DNA of 64,000 nt from Actinomycetota bacterium. GTDB taxonomy: Bacteria; Actinomycetota; Actinomycetes; Mycobacteriales; HKI-0501. Under the pieces are notes generated by a model that was given only the letters and a program-made list of their open reading frames with translations, searched no databases and was not told where the DNA came from. Shown here piece by piece: positions 1 to 13,202 of the stretch; position 1 is the first letter of the stretch, and the number at the start of each line of letters is the position of its first letter. Both the position numbers and the translations under genes were made by a program. Location of the stretch: contig JAVEDU010000038.1 in assembly GCA_030840805.1 (NCBI GenBank), forward strand, positions 1 to 64,000, written 5' to 3'.

Positions 1-38
1 GCCGGCGTGTCGTGTTGCAAACCCCATGATCAACGCGG
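1..38. repeat. Nested palindromic 3'-end repeat, copy 1 (cut by window edge)
   Basis: This is the right half of a dispersed palindromic element whose fuller copies lie at 10079-10147, 11001-11063 and 16503-16571. The central GCCGGCGTGT is followed by TGCAAACCCCATGATCAACGCGG. It ends 12 bases beyond the glgB stop codon. The left arm lies outside the window. Confidence 0.8.
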
Positions 39-50
39 GGGTCGTGCGGC

Positions 51-2234
51 TCAGGCCCCCGCGTACCGCAGCCACACCGCGCCGAGCGGCGGCAGCTGGA
101 GCACCGCGGACGCCGGCTGGCCGTGCCAGGGCTGGTCCCCGGCGTCCACGCCGCCGAAGTTGCCCCACCCGGACCCGCAGTAGGTATCCGCGTCGGTGTT
201 CAGGACCTCGTCCCAGCGCCCCTCGAACGGCAACCCGAGGCGGTAGTCCCGGTGCGGCGCGCCGGCGAAGTTGGTCACGCACGCCAGCGCCGAGCCGTCC
301 GAGCCGTACCGCACGAACGAGAACACGTTGCCCGCCGCGTCGTTGGCGTCGATCCACGCGAACCCGGCCGGTGAGGTGTCCTCCGACCACAGCGCCGGCG
401 TCTCCCGATAGACCCGGTTGAGGTCCGAGACCAGCTTCTGCACGCCGCGGTGGTCGGGGTTGTCCAGCAGCCACCAGTCCAGCGAGCGGCCCTCCGACCA
501 CTCCGCCTCCTGGGCGAACTCGGTGCCCATGAACAGCAGCTGCTTGCCGGGGTGGGCCCACATGAAGGCGAGGTACGCGCGCACGTTCGCGAGCTGCTGC
601 CACCGGTCACCCGGCATCTTGCGCAGCAGCGAGCCCTTGCCGTGGACGACCTCGTCGTGGCTGATCGGGAGCACGAAGTTCTCGCTGAACGCGTACATCA
701 TCGAGAACGTGAGCTGGTGGTGGTGGAACTGCCGGTACACCGGCTCGTGGGCGACGTAGTCCAGCGAGTCGTGCATCCAACCCATGTTCCACTTGAAGCC
801 GAACCCGAGGCCGCCGAGATGCGTCGGCCTGGTGACCCCCGGCCAGGACGTCGACTCCTCGGCGATCGTCACGACGCCCGGGTGTCGCTTGTAGACGGTC
901 GCGTTGACCTCCTGCAGGAACGCCACCGCGTCGAGGTTCTCCCGCCCACCGAACTGGTTCGGCAGCCACTCGCCCTCCTTGCGGGAGTAGTCGAGGTAGA
1001 GCATCGAGGCCACCGCGTCGACCCGGAGGCCGTCGATGTGGAACTCCTCCAGCCAGTACAGCGCGTTGGCGACGAGGAAGTTGCGGACCTCGGACCGGCC
1101 GAAGTCGAACACGAGCGTGCCCCAGTCGAGCTGCTCGCCGCGGCGCGGGTCGGCGTGCTCGTACAGCGGGGTGCCGTCGAACTTGGCGAGCGCCCACGCG
1201 TCCTTGGGGAAGTGGGCGGGCACCCAGTCGACGATCACCCCGATGTCGGCCCGGTGCAGCCGGTCGACGAGGTACCGGAACTCGTCGGGGGAGCCGAACC
1301 TCGAGCTGGGCGCGTAGTAGGAGGTGACCTGGTAGCCCCACGAGCCGCCGAACGGGTGCTCGGCCACCGGCAGCAGCTCGACATGCGTGAAGCCGGTCTC
1401 CTGCAGGTACTCCACCAGCTGGTCGGCGAGTTCCACGTAGCCGAGTCCGGCCCGCCAGGAGCCGAGGTGCACCTCGTACGTGCTCATCGGCGCGGCGTGC
1501 CACTGGGTCGCCGCGCGGCGGGCGAGCCACTCGGCGTCGGTCCAGGTGTAGTGCGACGAGGTCACCACGGACGCGGTCGCCGGGGGGTGCTCGGTGGCGA
1601 ACGCCAGCGGGTCCGCCTTCTCGCGCCACACCCCGTCGGCGCCGAGGATGCCGAACTTGTACTTCGTGCCCTCGCCGACGCCGGGGACGAACAGCTCCCA
1701 CACGCCGGACGACCCGAGCGAGCGCATCGGGAACGCGCGCCCGTCCCAGTGGTCGAAGTCGCCGAGCACCCGGATGCCCCGGGCGTTCGGCGCCCACACC
1801 GCGAACGACGTCCCCGTCACGGGGCCGCCGGGGGTGTCGTAGGAGCGCAGGTGGGAGCCGAGCGCCGACCACAGCTGCTCGTGCCGGCCCTCGCCGATCA
1901 GGTGGAGGTCGACCTCGCCCAGCGTGGGCAGCCAGCGGTACGGGTCGTCGACCACGTGCTCGAAGCCGTCGTCGTAGGTGACGCCGACGCGGTAGTCGCC
2001 GACCGGGCCCTCCACGGTGCCCTCGAACACGCCGCCCTCGTGCACCCGCCGCAGGTCGGCCTTGGTGTCACCCGCGCGCAGCACGACGGACGTGGCCCCG
2101 GGACGCAGCGTCCGGACCACGGTCCGGCCGGCCGGTGCGGGATGCGCCCCCAGGATCGAGTGCGGGTTGTGGTGCGCGCCCGAGACCAGCCGGTCCAGCT
2201 CGGCGCGCGGAACGGTCACGGCATGGTCCGTCAC
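51..2234 (-). CDS. glgB: 1,4-alpha-glucan branching enzyme GlgB
   Basis: The enzyme cuts an alpha-1,4-glucan chain and rejoins it through an alpha-1,6 link, branching the polymer made by GlgE. The 727-residue protein has two N-terminal beta-sandwich (CBM48-type) modules, a GH13 barrel and a C-terminal all-beta domain, the usual length of mycobacterial GlgB. The catalytic set is visible: the nucleophile Asp in GLRVDAVAS, the acid Glu in [10 protein letters not shown] and the third Asp in [13 protein letters not shown]. The GTG start overlaps the mak stop by four bases (GTGA), so it is the last gene of the operon glgE-treS-mak-glgB. A palindromic repeat follows 12 bases past its stop. Confidence 0.97.
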   Translation of the reverse strand: MTDHAVTVPRAELDRLVSGAHHNPHSILGAHPAPAGRTVVRTLRPGATSVVLRAGDTKADLRRVHEGGVFEGTVEGPVGDYRVGVTYDDGFEHVVDDPYRWLPTLGEVDLHLIGEGRHEQLWSALGSHLRSYDTPGGPVTGTSFAVWAPNARGIRVLGDFDHWDGRAFPMRSLGSSGVWELFVPGVGEGTKYKFGILGADGVWREKADPLAFATEHPPATASVVTSSHYTWTDAEWLARRAATQWHAAPMSTYEVHLGSWRAGLGYVELADQLVEYLQETGFTHVELLPVAEHPFGGSWGYQVTSYYAPSSRFGSPDEFRYLVDRLHRADIGVIVDWVPAHFPKDAWALAKFDGTPLYEHADPRRGEQLDWGTLVFDFGRSEVRNFLVANALYWLEEFHIDGLRVDAVASMLYLDYSRKEGEWLPNQFGGRENLDAVAFLQEVNATVYKRHPGVVTIAEESTSWPGVTRPTHLGGLGFGFKWNMGWMHDSLDYVAHEPVYRQFHHHQLTFSMMYAFSENFVLPISHDEVVHGKGSLLRKMPGDRWQQLANVRAYLAFMWAHPGKQLLFMGTEFAQEAEWSEGRSLDWWLLDNPDHRGVQKLVSDLNRVYRETPALWSEDTSPAGFAWIDANDAAGNVFSFVRYGSDGSALACVTNFAGAPHRDYRLGLPFEGRWDEVLNTDADTYCGSGWGNFGGVDAGDQPWHGQPASAVLQLPPLGAVWLRYAGA

Positions 2235-3645
2235 GGGGTCTCCTCAGCGGCGGCGTCGGCGATCCGGGCGATCGAGGCGAGCGGGATGGGGAGCCAGCTC
2301 GGGCGGTGCCGGGCCTCGTAGGCGACCTCGTACACGGCCTTGTCCAGCTCCAGCGCGCGCAGCAGCAGCGGCTGCCGGCGTGGGTCGGCGGTCACGGAGG
2401 CGTACCCGTCGCAGAACGCGTCGCGGTTGCGTGCCGACCACTCCCCGGCGCGGTACTCCAGCTGCGAGTCCGGCCCCTGCCCGGCGAGCAGGTGGTATCC
2501 GGCGTAGTCGAACGAGCGCAGCATCCCGGCGACATCCCGGAGCGGGGACATCCGCTCGACGCGCAGCGCCATCTCGGTCGCCGGTTCACCCTCGAAGTCG
2601 ATGACGACCCAACCCGCCACGGTGCGCAGCGTCTGGCCGAGGTGCAGGTCGCCGTGGATGCGCTGCACGTCGGTCGCGGTGGCCTCCGCGGCCAGCCGGT
2701 CGAACACCGCGCGCAGGGCGGGCGCGTGCGGCTCCAGCTCCGGCACGTCGGCGACGACCGACACCAGTCGGCGGCGCATGTCCTCCGCCGCCGCGCGCAC
2801 GACGTCGGCGCCCACCGCCTCGGTGCCGAGCGCGCGGGCGAGGTCGGCGTGGACCGCGGCGACAGCCTCCCCGAGCCGGAACGCCTCCGAGGCGAAGTCG
2901 CCCCCGACCTCGTCGGCGTGGAGGTCCGCCTCCGCCATCAGGTCGCGGACGCTCGTGGTGGCCATCTGCCAGCCCTCGGCGGCATTGGGGAGGAACTCCT
3001 GCAGCATCCCGTACGTCACCGGGTCGCCGTCCAGCTCGCCCTCGATCGAGCCGAGCGGCACGGCGATGTGGGTGCAGCCGACCTCCCGCAGCGCGCGGTG
3101 CAGCTCCAGGTCGGGGCTCACGCCGGGGGAGACCTTCCGGAACAGCTTCAGGATGTACTGCTGGCCGAACACGATCGAGGTGTTGCTCTGCTCGGCACCG
3201 ACGGGCCGGCTGGTCAGGCCCGTCTCCAGCTCGACGCCGGGCTCGGCGACGAACCGCAGGCCCTCGGTCTCGGCGTCCGCGTCGATCAGCTCCAGGAGGT
3301 GCCCGCAGAGGTCCGGGTCGAAGGTCGCGTCGTAGGCGACGCGGTCCCCGACCGCGGTCATCCGGCCGTGCTCCAGGTACTCGGGGAGGACCCGGCGGAG
3401 CCCGACGAGGAGCTGGTACCGCTCCTCGCCGCCGTCGTGCTCGACCGCCACGACGAGGTGCAGGAGCTCGGGCTCGCCGTCGTGCAGGACGGTGGACCGG
3501 ATCGCGCGGGTGGCCCGGAGGGTGCGGCCCTTGCCGGCGAACCAGCGCTGGTCGCCGAGCCATTCGGGGAGCCGGGCGACCAGCGCGTCGACGAGCGCAC
3601 GCTCCTCGAGCTGGGTGCTGCCGCCGGTGTCGTGGTGGTCTTCGC

Positions 3646-3649
<4 letters not shown>
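2231..3649 (-). CDS. mak: Maltokinase (Pep2-type)
   Basis: The protein phosphorylates maltose with ATP to maltose-1-phosphate, the donor used by GlgE. It has 472 residues. The N-terminal part carries the family's [12 protein letters not shown] motif. The C-terminal aminoglycoside-phosphotransferase-like lobe has the catalytic [10 protein letters not shown] and the metal-binding VIDFEGEP. The frame stays open far upstream, but the GTG at 3649 fits the family start and overlaps the treS stop in a GTGA. In some relatives mak is fused to treS; here the two are separate but translationally coupled. Confidence 0.95.
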
Positions 3650-7412
<3,763 letters not shown>

Positions 7413-7464
7413 CCCTACCGTAACGATCTAGACCCGGTCCGGGCATCTCGAGAGAGCGTTGCAG

Positions 7465-7481
7465 GAACTTGCGGGAAGTTC
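7465..7481. promoter_or_regulatory. Candidate operator between glgE operon and glgP
   Basis: A perfect inverted repeat, GAACTT-GCGGG-AAGTTC, lies in the 119-base divergent promoter region. It sits inside three near-copies of a 10-base unit (TTGCAGGAAC, TTGCGGGAAG, TTCGCGGG), one helical turn apart. TTGCA-type repeats are known before maltose and amylase genes of Streptomyces controlled by LacI-family regulators, so a glucan-responsive operator is plausible. No regulator gene is nearby. Confidence 0.4.
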
Positions 7482-7531
7482 GCGGGCCAGGTCCGCACCC
7501 GCTCCGTCCCGGGAAGGTAGTGTGCGGCGTC

Positions 7532-10072
7532 GTGAGAGCTTTGCGCCGGTTCACCGTCCGTGCCCGTCTGCCCCAACCGCTCGACCCGCTGGGTGAGCTC
7601 GTGACCAATCTCCGCTGGTCGTGGCATCCGGAGACCACCGATCTCTTCGAATCGGTGGACCCCGTCCTGTGGCGGTCGGTGAGCGGCGATCCGGTCCGTC
7701 TGCTCGGGGAGGTCCCCTCCGAGCGACTGGACGAGCTTGCCGCCGACCCGGTGTTCCTCGACCGGCTGCACGCCGTCCACGACGACCTGCGCCGGTACCT
7801 CACCGAACCGCGCTGGTACCAGTCGCTGAGCGACGTACCGGCCTCGATCGGATACTTCTCGCCCGAGTTCGGCATCACCGAGGTGCTGCCGCAGTACTCC
7901 GGGGGACTCGGTATCCTCGCCGGCGACCACCTCAAGGCGGCCAGCGACCTCGGCGTCCCGATCGTCGGCGTCGGCCTGCTGTACCGGTCGGGATACTTCA
8001 CCCAGGCCCTGTCGCCGGACGGCTGGCAGGAGGAGCAGTACCCCGCGCTCGACCCGAACGGGATGCCGCTCGCGCTGCTCCGCGGGCACGACGGGGAACC
8101 GCTCCAGATCACCATCGACCTGCCCGACGGCGGGGTGCTGCGGGCGCAGGTCTGGAAGGCCCAGGTCGGTCGCGTCCCGCTGCTGCTGCTCGACTCCGAC
8201 ATCGAGGCCAACGGCCCGCTGGAGCGGCACATCACCGACCGGCTCTACGGCGGCGGTGCCGAGCACCGGCTGCTCCAGGAGCTCCTCCTCGGCGTCGGCG
8301 GCGTGCGGGCCATCCGCGCGTACACCGACCTCACGGGCGAGCCGGCCCCCGAGGTCTTCCACACCAACGAGGGCCACGCCGGTTTCCTCGGAGTCGAGCG
8401 CATCCGCGAGCTGGTCGAGAGCGAGGGGCTGACCTTCGACGAGGCACTGGCCGCCGTCCGGGCCGGTACCGTGTTCACCACGCACACGCCGGTGCCCGCC
8501 GGGATCGACCGGTTCCCGCGTGCGCTGATCGAGCGGACCTTCGCCCACTTCGGCGGCCTGCCGGTCGACCGCATCGTCGCCCTCGGCGCCGAGCAGGACC
8601 CCACCGTGTTCAACATGGCCCACATGGGGCTGCGGCTCGGCCAGCGCGCCAACGGCGTGTCGAAGCTGCACGGCCACGTCAGCCGGGAGATGTTCGCCTC
8701 CCTCTGGCCCGGCTTCGACCCGGCCGAGGTGCCGATCACCTCGGTCACCAACGGCGTGCACGCGCCGACCTGGGTGGCCCGGGAGATCTTCGCCCTCGGC
8801 GAGCGGGCGGGCGGCCGCGCGCTGGTCGAGGAGGCCCGCGGCTGGGAGGCCGTGGCGTCGGTGTCCGGCGAGGACATCTGGGCGGTCCGCCGCACGCTCC
8901 GCGAGCAGCTGGTGCACGAGATCCGGCGGCGGGTCCGCGAGTCGATGCTGCACCGGGGGTCCAGCGAGGCCGAGCTGACCTGGGTCGACGACGTGTTCGA
9001 CCCGGACGTGCTGACGATCGGGTTCGCCCGCCGGGTGCCCTCGTACAAGCGGCTCACGCTCATGCTGCGCGACCCGGACCGGCTCCGGGCCATGCTGCTC
9101 GACCCGGAGCGGCCGATCCAGATCGTCATCGCCGGCAAGAGCCACCCCGCCGACGACGGCGGCAAGGCGCTCATCCAGCAGATGGTGCAGTTCGCGGACG
9201 ACCCGCGGGTGCGGCACCGCATCACGTTCCTGCCGGACTACGACATCGGGATGGCGCGGTACCTGTACGCGGGCTCCGACGTCTGGCTGAACAACCCGCT
9301 GCGCCCGCTGGAGGCGTGCGGCACGTCCGGCATGAAGTCGGCGCTGAACGGCGGCCTGAACCTGTCCATCCGCGACGGGTGGTGGGACGAGATGTACGAC
9401 GGCGGCAACGGCTGGGCCATCCCCACCGCGGACGGGGTTCTCGACCCCGACCGCCGGGACGACCTGGAGGCCGCCGCGCTGTACGACCTCATCGAGAAGG
9501 AGGTCAAGTCCCGCTTCTACGACCGCGGTAGCGACGGCGTCCCGCACCGGTGGGTGGACATGGTGCGGCACACGCTCATGTCGCTCGGTCCGCAGGTGCT
9601 GGCCAGCCGGATGGTGCGGGACTACGTGCACCGGCTGTACACCCCCGCGGGCGGGTCGGCGCGGGAGATGGCGGCGGACCACTTCGCCGCGGCGCGGGAG
9701 CTCGCCGCCTGGCGGCAGCGGCTGGCCGGGCAGTGGCTCCAGGTGCGGGTCGCGCATGTCGAGGCCGCCGGGGTGGGGGACACGCCCGAGCTCGGCGCCA
9801 CCCTGCACCTGCGCGCCGAGGTCGCGCTCGGCGGGCTGTCGCCGGAGGACGTGCTCGTGGAGTCCTGCCACGGCCGGGTCGACGACGCCGACCAGCTGCA
9901 CGACTTCACGTGCACGGAGATGGACTACGTCGGCACCGAGGGCGAGACGCACCGGTTCGAGGGGTTCGTGCCGCTGAAGCGGGCGGGCTCGTTCGGGTAC
10001 ACCGTCCGGGTCCTGCCGCGCCACCGGCTGCTGGCCACGCCGGCGGAGCTGGGCCTGGTCATCCCGGCGTAG
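7532..10072 (+). CDS. glgP: Glycogen phosphorylase (actinobacterial GlgP type)
   Basis: The enzyme releases glucose-1-phosphate from non-reducing ends of alpha-1,4-glucan using phosphate and pyridoxal phosphate. The 846-residue protein begins MRALRRFTVRARLP, which fits the remembered mycobacterial start; the frame is open to 7469, but the GTG at 7532 is preferred, with GGGAAGG upstream. The C-terminal half has the PLP-lysine region EACGTSGMKSALNGG. It is divergently transcribed from glgE, so synthesis and breakdown share one control region. The palindromic repeat at 10079-10147 begins seven bases after the stop. Confidence 0.94.
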   Translation: MRALRRFTVRARLPQPLDPLGELVTNLRWSWHPETTDLFESVDPVLWRSVSGDPVRLLGEVPSERLDELAADPVFLDRLHAVHDDLRRYLTEPRWYQSLSDVPASIGYFSPEFGITEVLPQYSGGLGILAGDHLKAASDLGVPIVGVGLLYRSGYFTQALSPDGWQEEQYPALDPNGMPLALLRGHDGEPLQITIDLPDGGVLRAQVWKAQVGRVPLLLLDSDIEANGPLERHITDRLYGGGAEHRLLQELLLGVGGVRAIRAYTDLTGEPAPEVFHTNEGHAGFLGVERIRELVESEGLTFDEALAAVRAGTVFTTHTPVPAGIDRFPRALIERTFAHFGGLPVDRIVALGAEQDPTVFNMAHMGLRLGQRANGVSKLHGHVSREMFASLWPGFDPAEVPITSVTNGVHAPTWVAREIFALGERAGGRALVEEARGWEAVASVSGEDIWAVRRTLREQLVHEIRRRVRESMLHRGSSEAELTWVDDVFDPDVLTIGFARRVPSYKRLTLMLRDPDRLRAMLLDPERPIQIVIAGKSHPADDGGKALIQQMVQFADDPRVRHRITFLPDYDIGMARYLYAGSDVWLNNPLRPLEACGTSGMKSALNGGLNLSIRDGWWDEMYDGGNGWAIPTADGVLDPDRRDDLEAAALYDLIEKEVKSRFYDRGSDGVPHRWVDMVRHTLMSLGPQVLASRMVRDYVHRLYTPAGGSAREMAADHFAAARELAAWRQRLAGQWLQVRVAHVEAAGVGDTPELGATLHLRAEVALGGLSPEDVLVESCHGRVDDADQLHDFTCTEMDYVGTEGETHRFEGFVPLKRAGSFGYTVRVLPRHRLLATPAELGLVIPA

Positions 10073-10078
10073 GTTCTG

Positions 10079-10147
10079 CCGCGTCGATCATGGGGTGTGC
10101 CACAGACACGCCGGCGTGTCGTGTGGCAAACCCCATGATCGACGCGG
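10079..10147. repeat. Nested palindromic 3'-end repeat, copy 2
   Basis: Outer arms 10079-10102 and 10124-10147 (24 bases, one mismatch) flank a perfect inner palindrome ACACGCCGGCGTGT at 10106-10119. It fills the gap between convergent glgP and the MBL-fold gene and could act as a bidirectional terminator, though there is no T-tract. Confidence 0.85.
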
Positions 10148-10159
10148 GGTCTGGGCCGG

Positions 10160-10963
10160 TCAGAACGGGGGCAGCGGCACCCGGTCGCCCCGGTCCACGG
10201 TGCGCACCGGCACGTCCACGTTCTGCCGCTTCAGCTCGGCCAGGAAGTCCGACAGCGGCGACCTGAACACCGTGTAGTCGTCGTAGTGGATCGGGATGCC
10301 GACGCGGGGCGCCAGGCGCCGGAGCCAGGTCGCGCCCTCCTGGCCGTCCATCGTGAGCAGCATCCCGAGGATCTTCGTCCCGCCGAGGTGGATCAGCCCG
10401 ACGTCGATGTCCGGGCACCTCCGCGGGATCTCCTCGAGCTGGTCGACCAGCAGCGTGTCGCCGCTCTGGTACAGCGTGAGCCCGGGCAGGTCCGGCCCGC
10501 TGAACTCCAGCAGGCTCCCGATCACCGGCGGGAACAGCGGCGCGAGCGGTCCGCGGGCATGCGCCCCGGGCAGCGCCGTGACCCGCAGCGTCGTCCGGCC
10601 GCGGGTCATCGTCCGTTGCTCCCAGGGGTCCAGCCCCTCGGCGGACCGGAACCGGCGCTGGTGCAGCCGCCGGGCCGCCGCCTTGGTGGTGAACACCGGG
10701 AGCTGCTTGTCGAGCTCCCGGGTCGCGACCCGGTCCCAGTGGTCCGCGTGCAGGTGCGACAGCATGACGAGGTCGATCGGCGGCAGGTCCGCCGGCTGGA
10801 GCGCGGGCTCGGTCCGGCGGCGGCTCCACAGGCCGTAGCCGAGATAGGCGCGCTGCCCCCGGTGGAGGAAGTTCGGGTCGGTGAGCACGGTGATGTCGCC
10901 GTAGCGGATCACCGTGGTCGCGGTGCCGACGAACAGCAGGTCGCCGGGGGAGTCGTCCGTCAT
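10160..10963 (-). CDS. MBL-fold metal-dependent hydrolase
   Basis: This 267-residue protein belongs to the metallo-beta-lactamase fold. It has the metal-binding SHLHADHWD motif at about residues 71-79, a later Asp in QSGDTL and a C-terminal IHYDDY histidine. The layout resembles the UlaG / N-acyl-phosphatidylethanolamine phospholipase D-like branch rather than beta-lactamases. No signal peptide is visible, so it is probably cytoplasmic. It is a single gene between two palindromic repeats and between glgP and glgX. The substrate cannot be predicted; a link to glucan metabolism would rest only on position. Confidence 0.85.
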   Translation of the reverse strand: MTDDSPGDLLFVGTATTVIRYGDITVLTDPNFLHRGQRAYLGYGLWSRRRTEPALQPADLPPIDLVMLSHLHADHWDRVATRELDKQLPVFTTKAAARRLHQRRFRSAEGLDPWEQRTMTRGRTTLRVTALPGAHARGPLAPLFPPVIGSLLEFSGPDLPGLTLYQSGDTLLVDQLEEIPRRCPDIDVGLIHLGGTKILGMLLTMDGQEGATWLRRLAPRVGIPIHYDDYTVFRSPLSDFLAELKRQNVDVPVRTVDRGDRVPLPPF

Positions 10964-11000
10964 GCCCGGTGGCTACCCCGCCGGCGGCAGATCAGCCCGG

Positions 11001-11063
11001 TGATCATGGACTTTGCAGCACGACACGCCGGCGTGTCTGTTGCATGCCCCATGATCAACGCGG
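11001..11063. repeat. Nested palindromic 3'-end repeat, copy 3
   Basis: The inner palindrome ACACGCCGGCGTGT is at 11023-11036. The outer arms begin TGATCATGG and end CCATGATCA; the inner part of the arms has diverged (ACTTTGCA against TGCATGCC). It lies nine bases past the glgX stop and upstream of the MBL-fold gene. Confidence 0.82.
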
Positions 11064-11072
11064 GGTGGGGGG

Positions 11073-13196
11073 TCAGCGGCGCGCCCGCAGCACCACCACG
11101 CTGCGCCCGGTGAGCCGCCGCGTGGCGCCCCCCGGCACCCGGGCGTCGGCCGCGAACGGGTCCGGCAGCGCGGTGTCCAGCACCACCTCGTACTCGGTGG
11201 CCACCGGCGCACCCGGCAGCTGCGCGTCGGTGTCCGCGGTCCCGGCGTGGAACCACACCAGGTACGAGTCGTCGGCCACCCGCTCGCCGCGCGGGCCGCG
11301 CTGCCGGATCTGCGCCCCGTCCAGGTACATGCCGAGCGTCCGGGTGTCCGGGTCGTTCCACTCGGCGGGCGTCATCCGGCGGCCGTCCGGGCGGAACCAC
11401 GCCATGTCCGAGACCTCATGCCCCGCCCCGGTCGGCGCTCCGGTGAAGAACGACCGCTGGCGGAACGCCGGCGCGCCGGCCCGCAGCGCCAGCAGGCGAC
11501 GGGTGTAGTCGAGCAGTGCCGCACGCTCGGCGTCCAGCCGCCAGTCGACCCACGCGAGCGGGGTGTCCTGGGCGTACGCGTTGTTGTTGCCACCCTGGGT
11601 GCGGCCCAGCTCGTCGCCGTGGGACAGCATCGGCACGCCGGTGGACAGCAGCAGCGTGGCGAGGTGGTTGCGGACCTGCCGGCGCCGCACCGCCCGGATC
11701 TCCGGGTCACCGGTCGGGCCCTCGACACCGTGGTTCGCGGAACGGTTGTGGTCGTCGCCGTCGCGGTTCTGCTCGCCGTTGGCGAGGTTGTGCTTGCGCT
11801 CGTACGCCACCAGGTCGGCGAGCGTGAACCCGTCGTGTGAGGTCACGAAGTTGATCGACGCGTACGGGCGGCGGCCGTCGTCCGCGTACAGGTCCGCCGA
11901 GCCCGACAGCCGGAACCCGAGCTCGCCGGCCGTGCCGCTCGCGCCCCGCCAGAAGTCGCGGACCACGTCGCGGTACCGGCCGTTCCACTCCGTCCACAGT
12001 GGGGGGAACTCGCCCACCTGGTAGCCGCCGTCGCCGACGTCCCACGGCTCGGCGATGAGCTTGACGCGGCTGACGATCGGGTCCTGGTGCACGACGGCCA
12101 TGAACGCGCTGAGCTGGTCCACGTCGTGGAAGGAGCGCATCAGCGCGCTGGCGAGGTCGAACCGGAACCCGTCCACGCCCATCTCGACGACCCAGTACCG
12201 GAGCGAGTCCATCAGCATCTGGAGGACGCCGAACTGCCGGGCGTCGAGGGTGTTGCCGCAGCCGGTGTAGTCCTTGTACCGGGCCGGCTCGGTCGGCTCC
12301 AGCCGGTAGTACGCCCGGTTGTCGATCCCGCGGAACGACAGCGTCGGCCCGTCCGCCCCGCCCTCGGCGGTGTGGTTGTAGACGACGTCCAGGATCACCT
12401 CCATCCCGGCCTCGTGCAGCGCCTGCACCATCGACCGGAACTCGGCCACCTGCTCCCCGCCGTCACCGGACGAGGAGAAGCGGGCGTCCGGGGCGAAGTA
12501 CCCCAGCGTGTTGTAGCCCCAGTAGTTGCCCAGTCCGCGGGCGGCCACCGACGGCTCGGTGACGTGGTGGTGGACCGGCATCAGCTCCACGGTCGTCACG
12601 CCGAGGCTCTTCAGATGGTCGATCGCGGCGGGGTGCGCGAGCCCCGCGTACGTGCCCCGGAGCTCCGCCGGGATGCCCGGGTGCTGCCGGGTGAAGCCGC
12701 CGACGTGCAGCTCGTAGATGACCGCGTCCTCCCACGGCACGTGCGGGCGCTCGTCCTCGGCCACCGCCTCCGACGGTGCGACGACGACCGACCGCGGCAC
12801 CGCCGGGCCGGAGTCGCGGTCGTCCCGCGGGCCCCAGTACGGGTCGCCGCTGTGGCCGGTCAGCGGGCCGGAGTAGTCGACCTCGCCGGCGAACGCGCGG
12901 GCGTACGGGTCGGCGAGCAGCTTCGCCGGGTTGAACCGCAGGCCGCGGGCCGGGTCCCACGGGCCGTGCACCCGGTAGCCGTACCGCCGGCCGGGCCCCA
13001 CGTCCGGCAGGTACCCGTGCCAGACGTGGTACGTGTGCTCCTCCAGCGGAATGCGGTGCTCCGTGCCGTCGGGGTCGAACAGGCACAGCTCGACGGACGT
13101 GGCGCCGGCGCTCCACAGGGCGAAGTTCGTGCCCTGGCCGTCCCAGGTCGAGCCGAGCGGGAACGGCCGGCCGGGCCAGGGCCGGTCAGCGGACAC
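11073..13196 (-). CDS. glgX: Glycogen debranching enzyme GlgX (isoamylase type)
   Basis: The enzyme hydrolyses alpha-1,6 branch points, usually of phosphorylase-limited glucan, and so works after GlgP. The 707-residue protein has an N-terminal CBM48 module (FALWSAGATSVELCLFD), a GH13_11 barrel and a C-terminal beta domain. The catalytic residues are the Asp in GVDGFRFDLASAL, the Glu in LIAEPWDVG and the Asp in FVTSHDGFTL. The start is GTG at 13196. An ABC exporter gene ends only six bases upstream on the same strand, so read-through is possible although the functions look unrelated. Confidence 0.95.
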   Translation of the reverse strand: MSADRPWPGRPFPLGSTWDGQGTNFALWSAGATSVELCLFDPDGTEHRIPLEEHTYHVWHGYLPDVGPGRRYGYRVHGPWDPARGLRFNPAKLLADPYARAFAGEVDYSGPLTGHSGDPYWGPRDDRDSGPAVPRSVVVAPSEAVAEDERPHVPWEDAVIYELHVGGFTRQHPGIPAELRGTYAGLAHPAAIDHLKSLGVTTVELMPVHHHVTEPSVAARGLGNYWGYNTLGYFAPDARFSSSGDGGEQVAEFRSMVQALHEAGMEVILDVVYNHTAEGGADGPTLSFRGIDNRAYYRLEPTEPARYKDYTGCGNTLDARQFGVLQMLMDSLRYWVVEMGVDGFRFDLASALMRSFHDVDQLSAFMAVVHQDPIVSRVKLIAEPWDVGDGGYQVGEFPPLWTEWNGRYRDVVRDFWRGASGTAGELGFRLSGSADLYADDGRRPYASINFVTSHDGFTLADLVAYERKHNLANGEQNRDGDDHNRSANHGVEGPTGDPEIRAVRRRQVRNHLATLLLSTGVPMLSHGDELGRTQGGNNNAYAQDTPLAWVDWRLDAERAALLDYTRRLLALRAGAPAFRQRSFFTGAPTGAGHEVSDMAWFRPDGRRMTPAEWNDPDTRTLGMYLDGAQIRQRGPRGERVADDSYLVWFHAGTADTDAQLPGAPVATEYEVVLDTALPDPFAADARVPGGATRRLTGRSVVVLRARR

Positions 13197-13202
13197 GACG
13201 GG

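Noticed and set aside
450-2321. Long open frame opposite glgB
   Set aside because: It is an antisense shadow in GC-rich DNA with low-complexity Arg/Val/Pro composition, while glgB has clear motifs.
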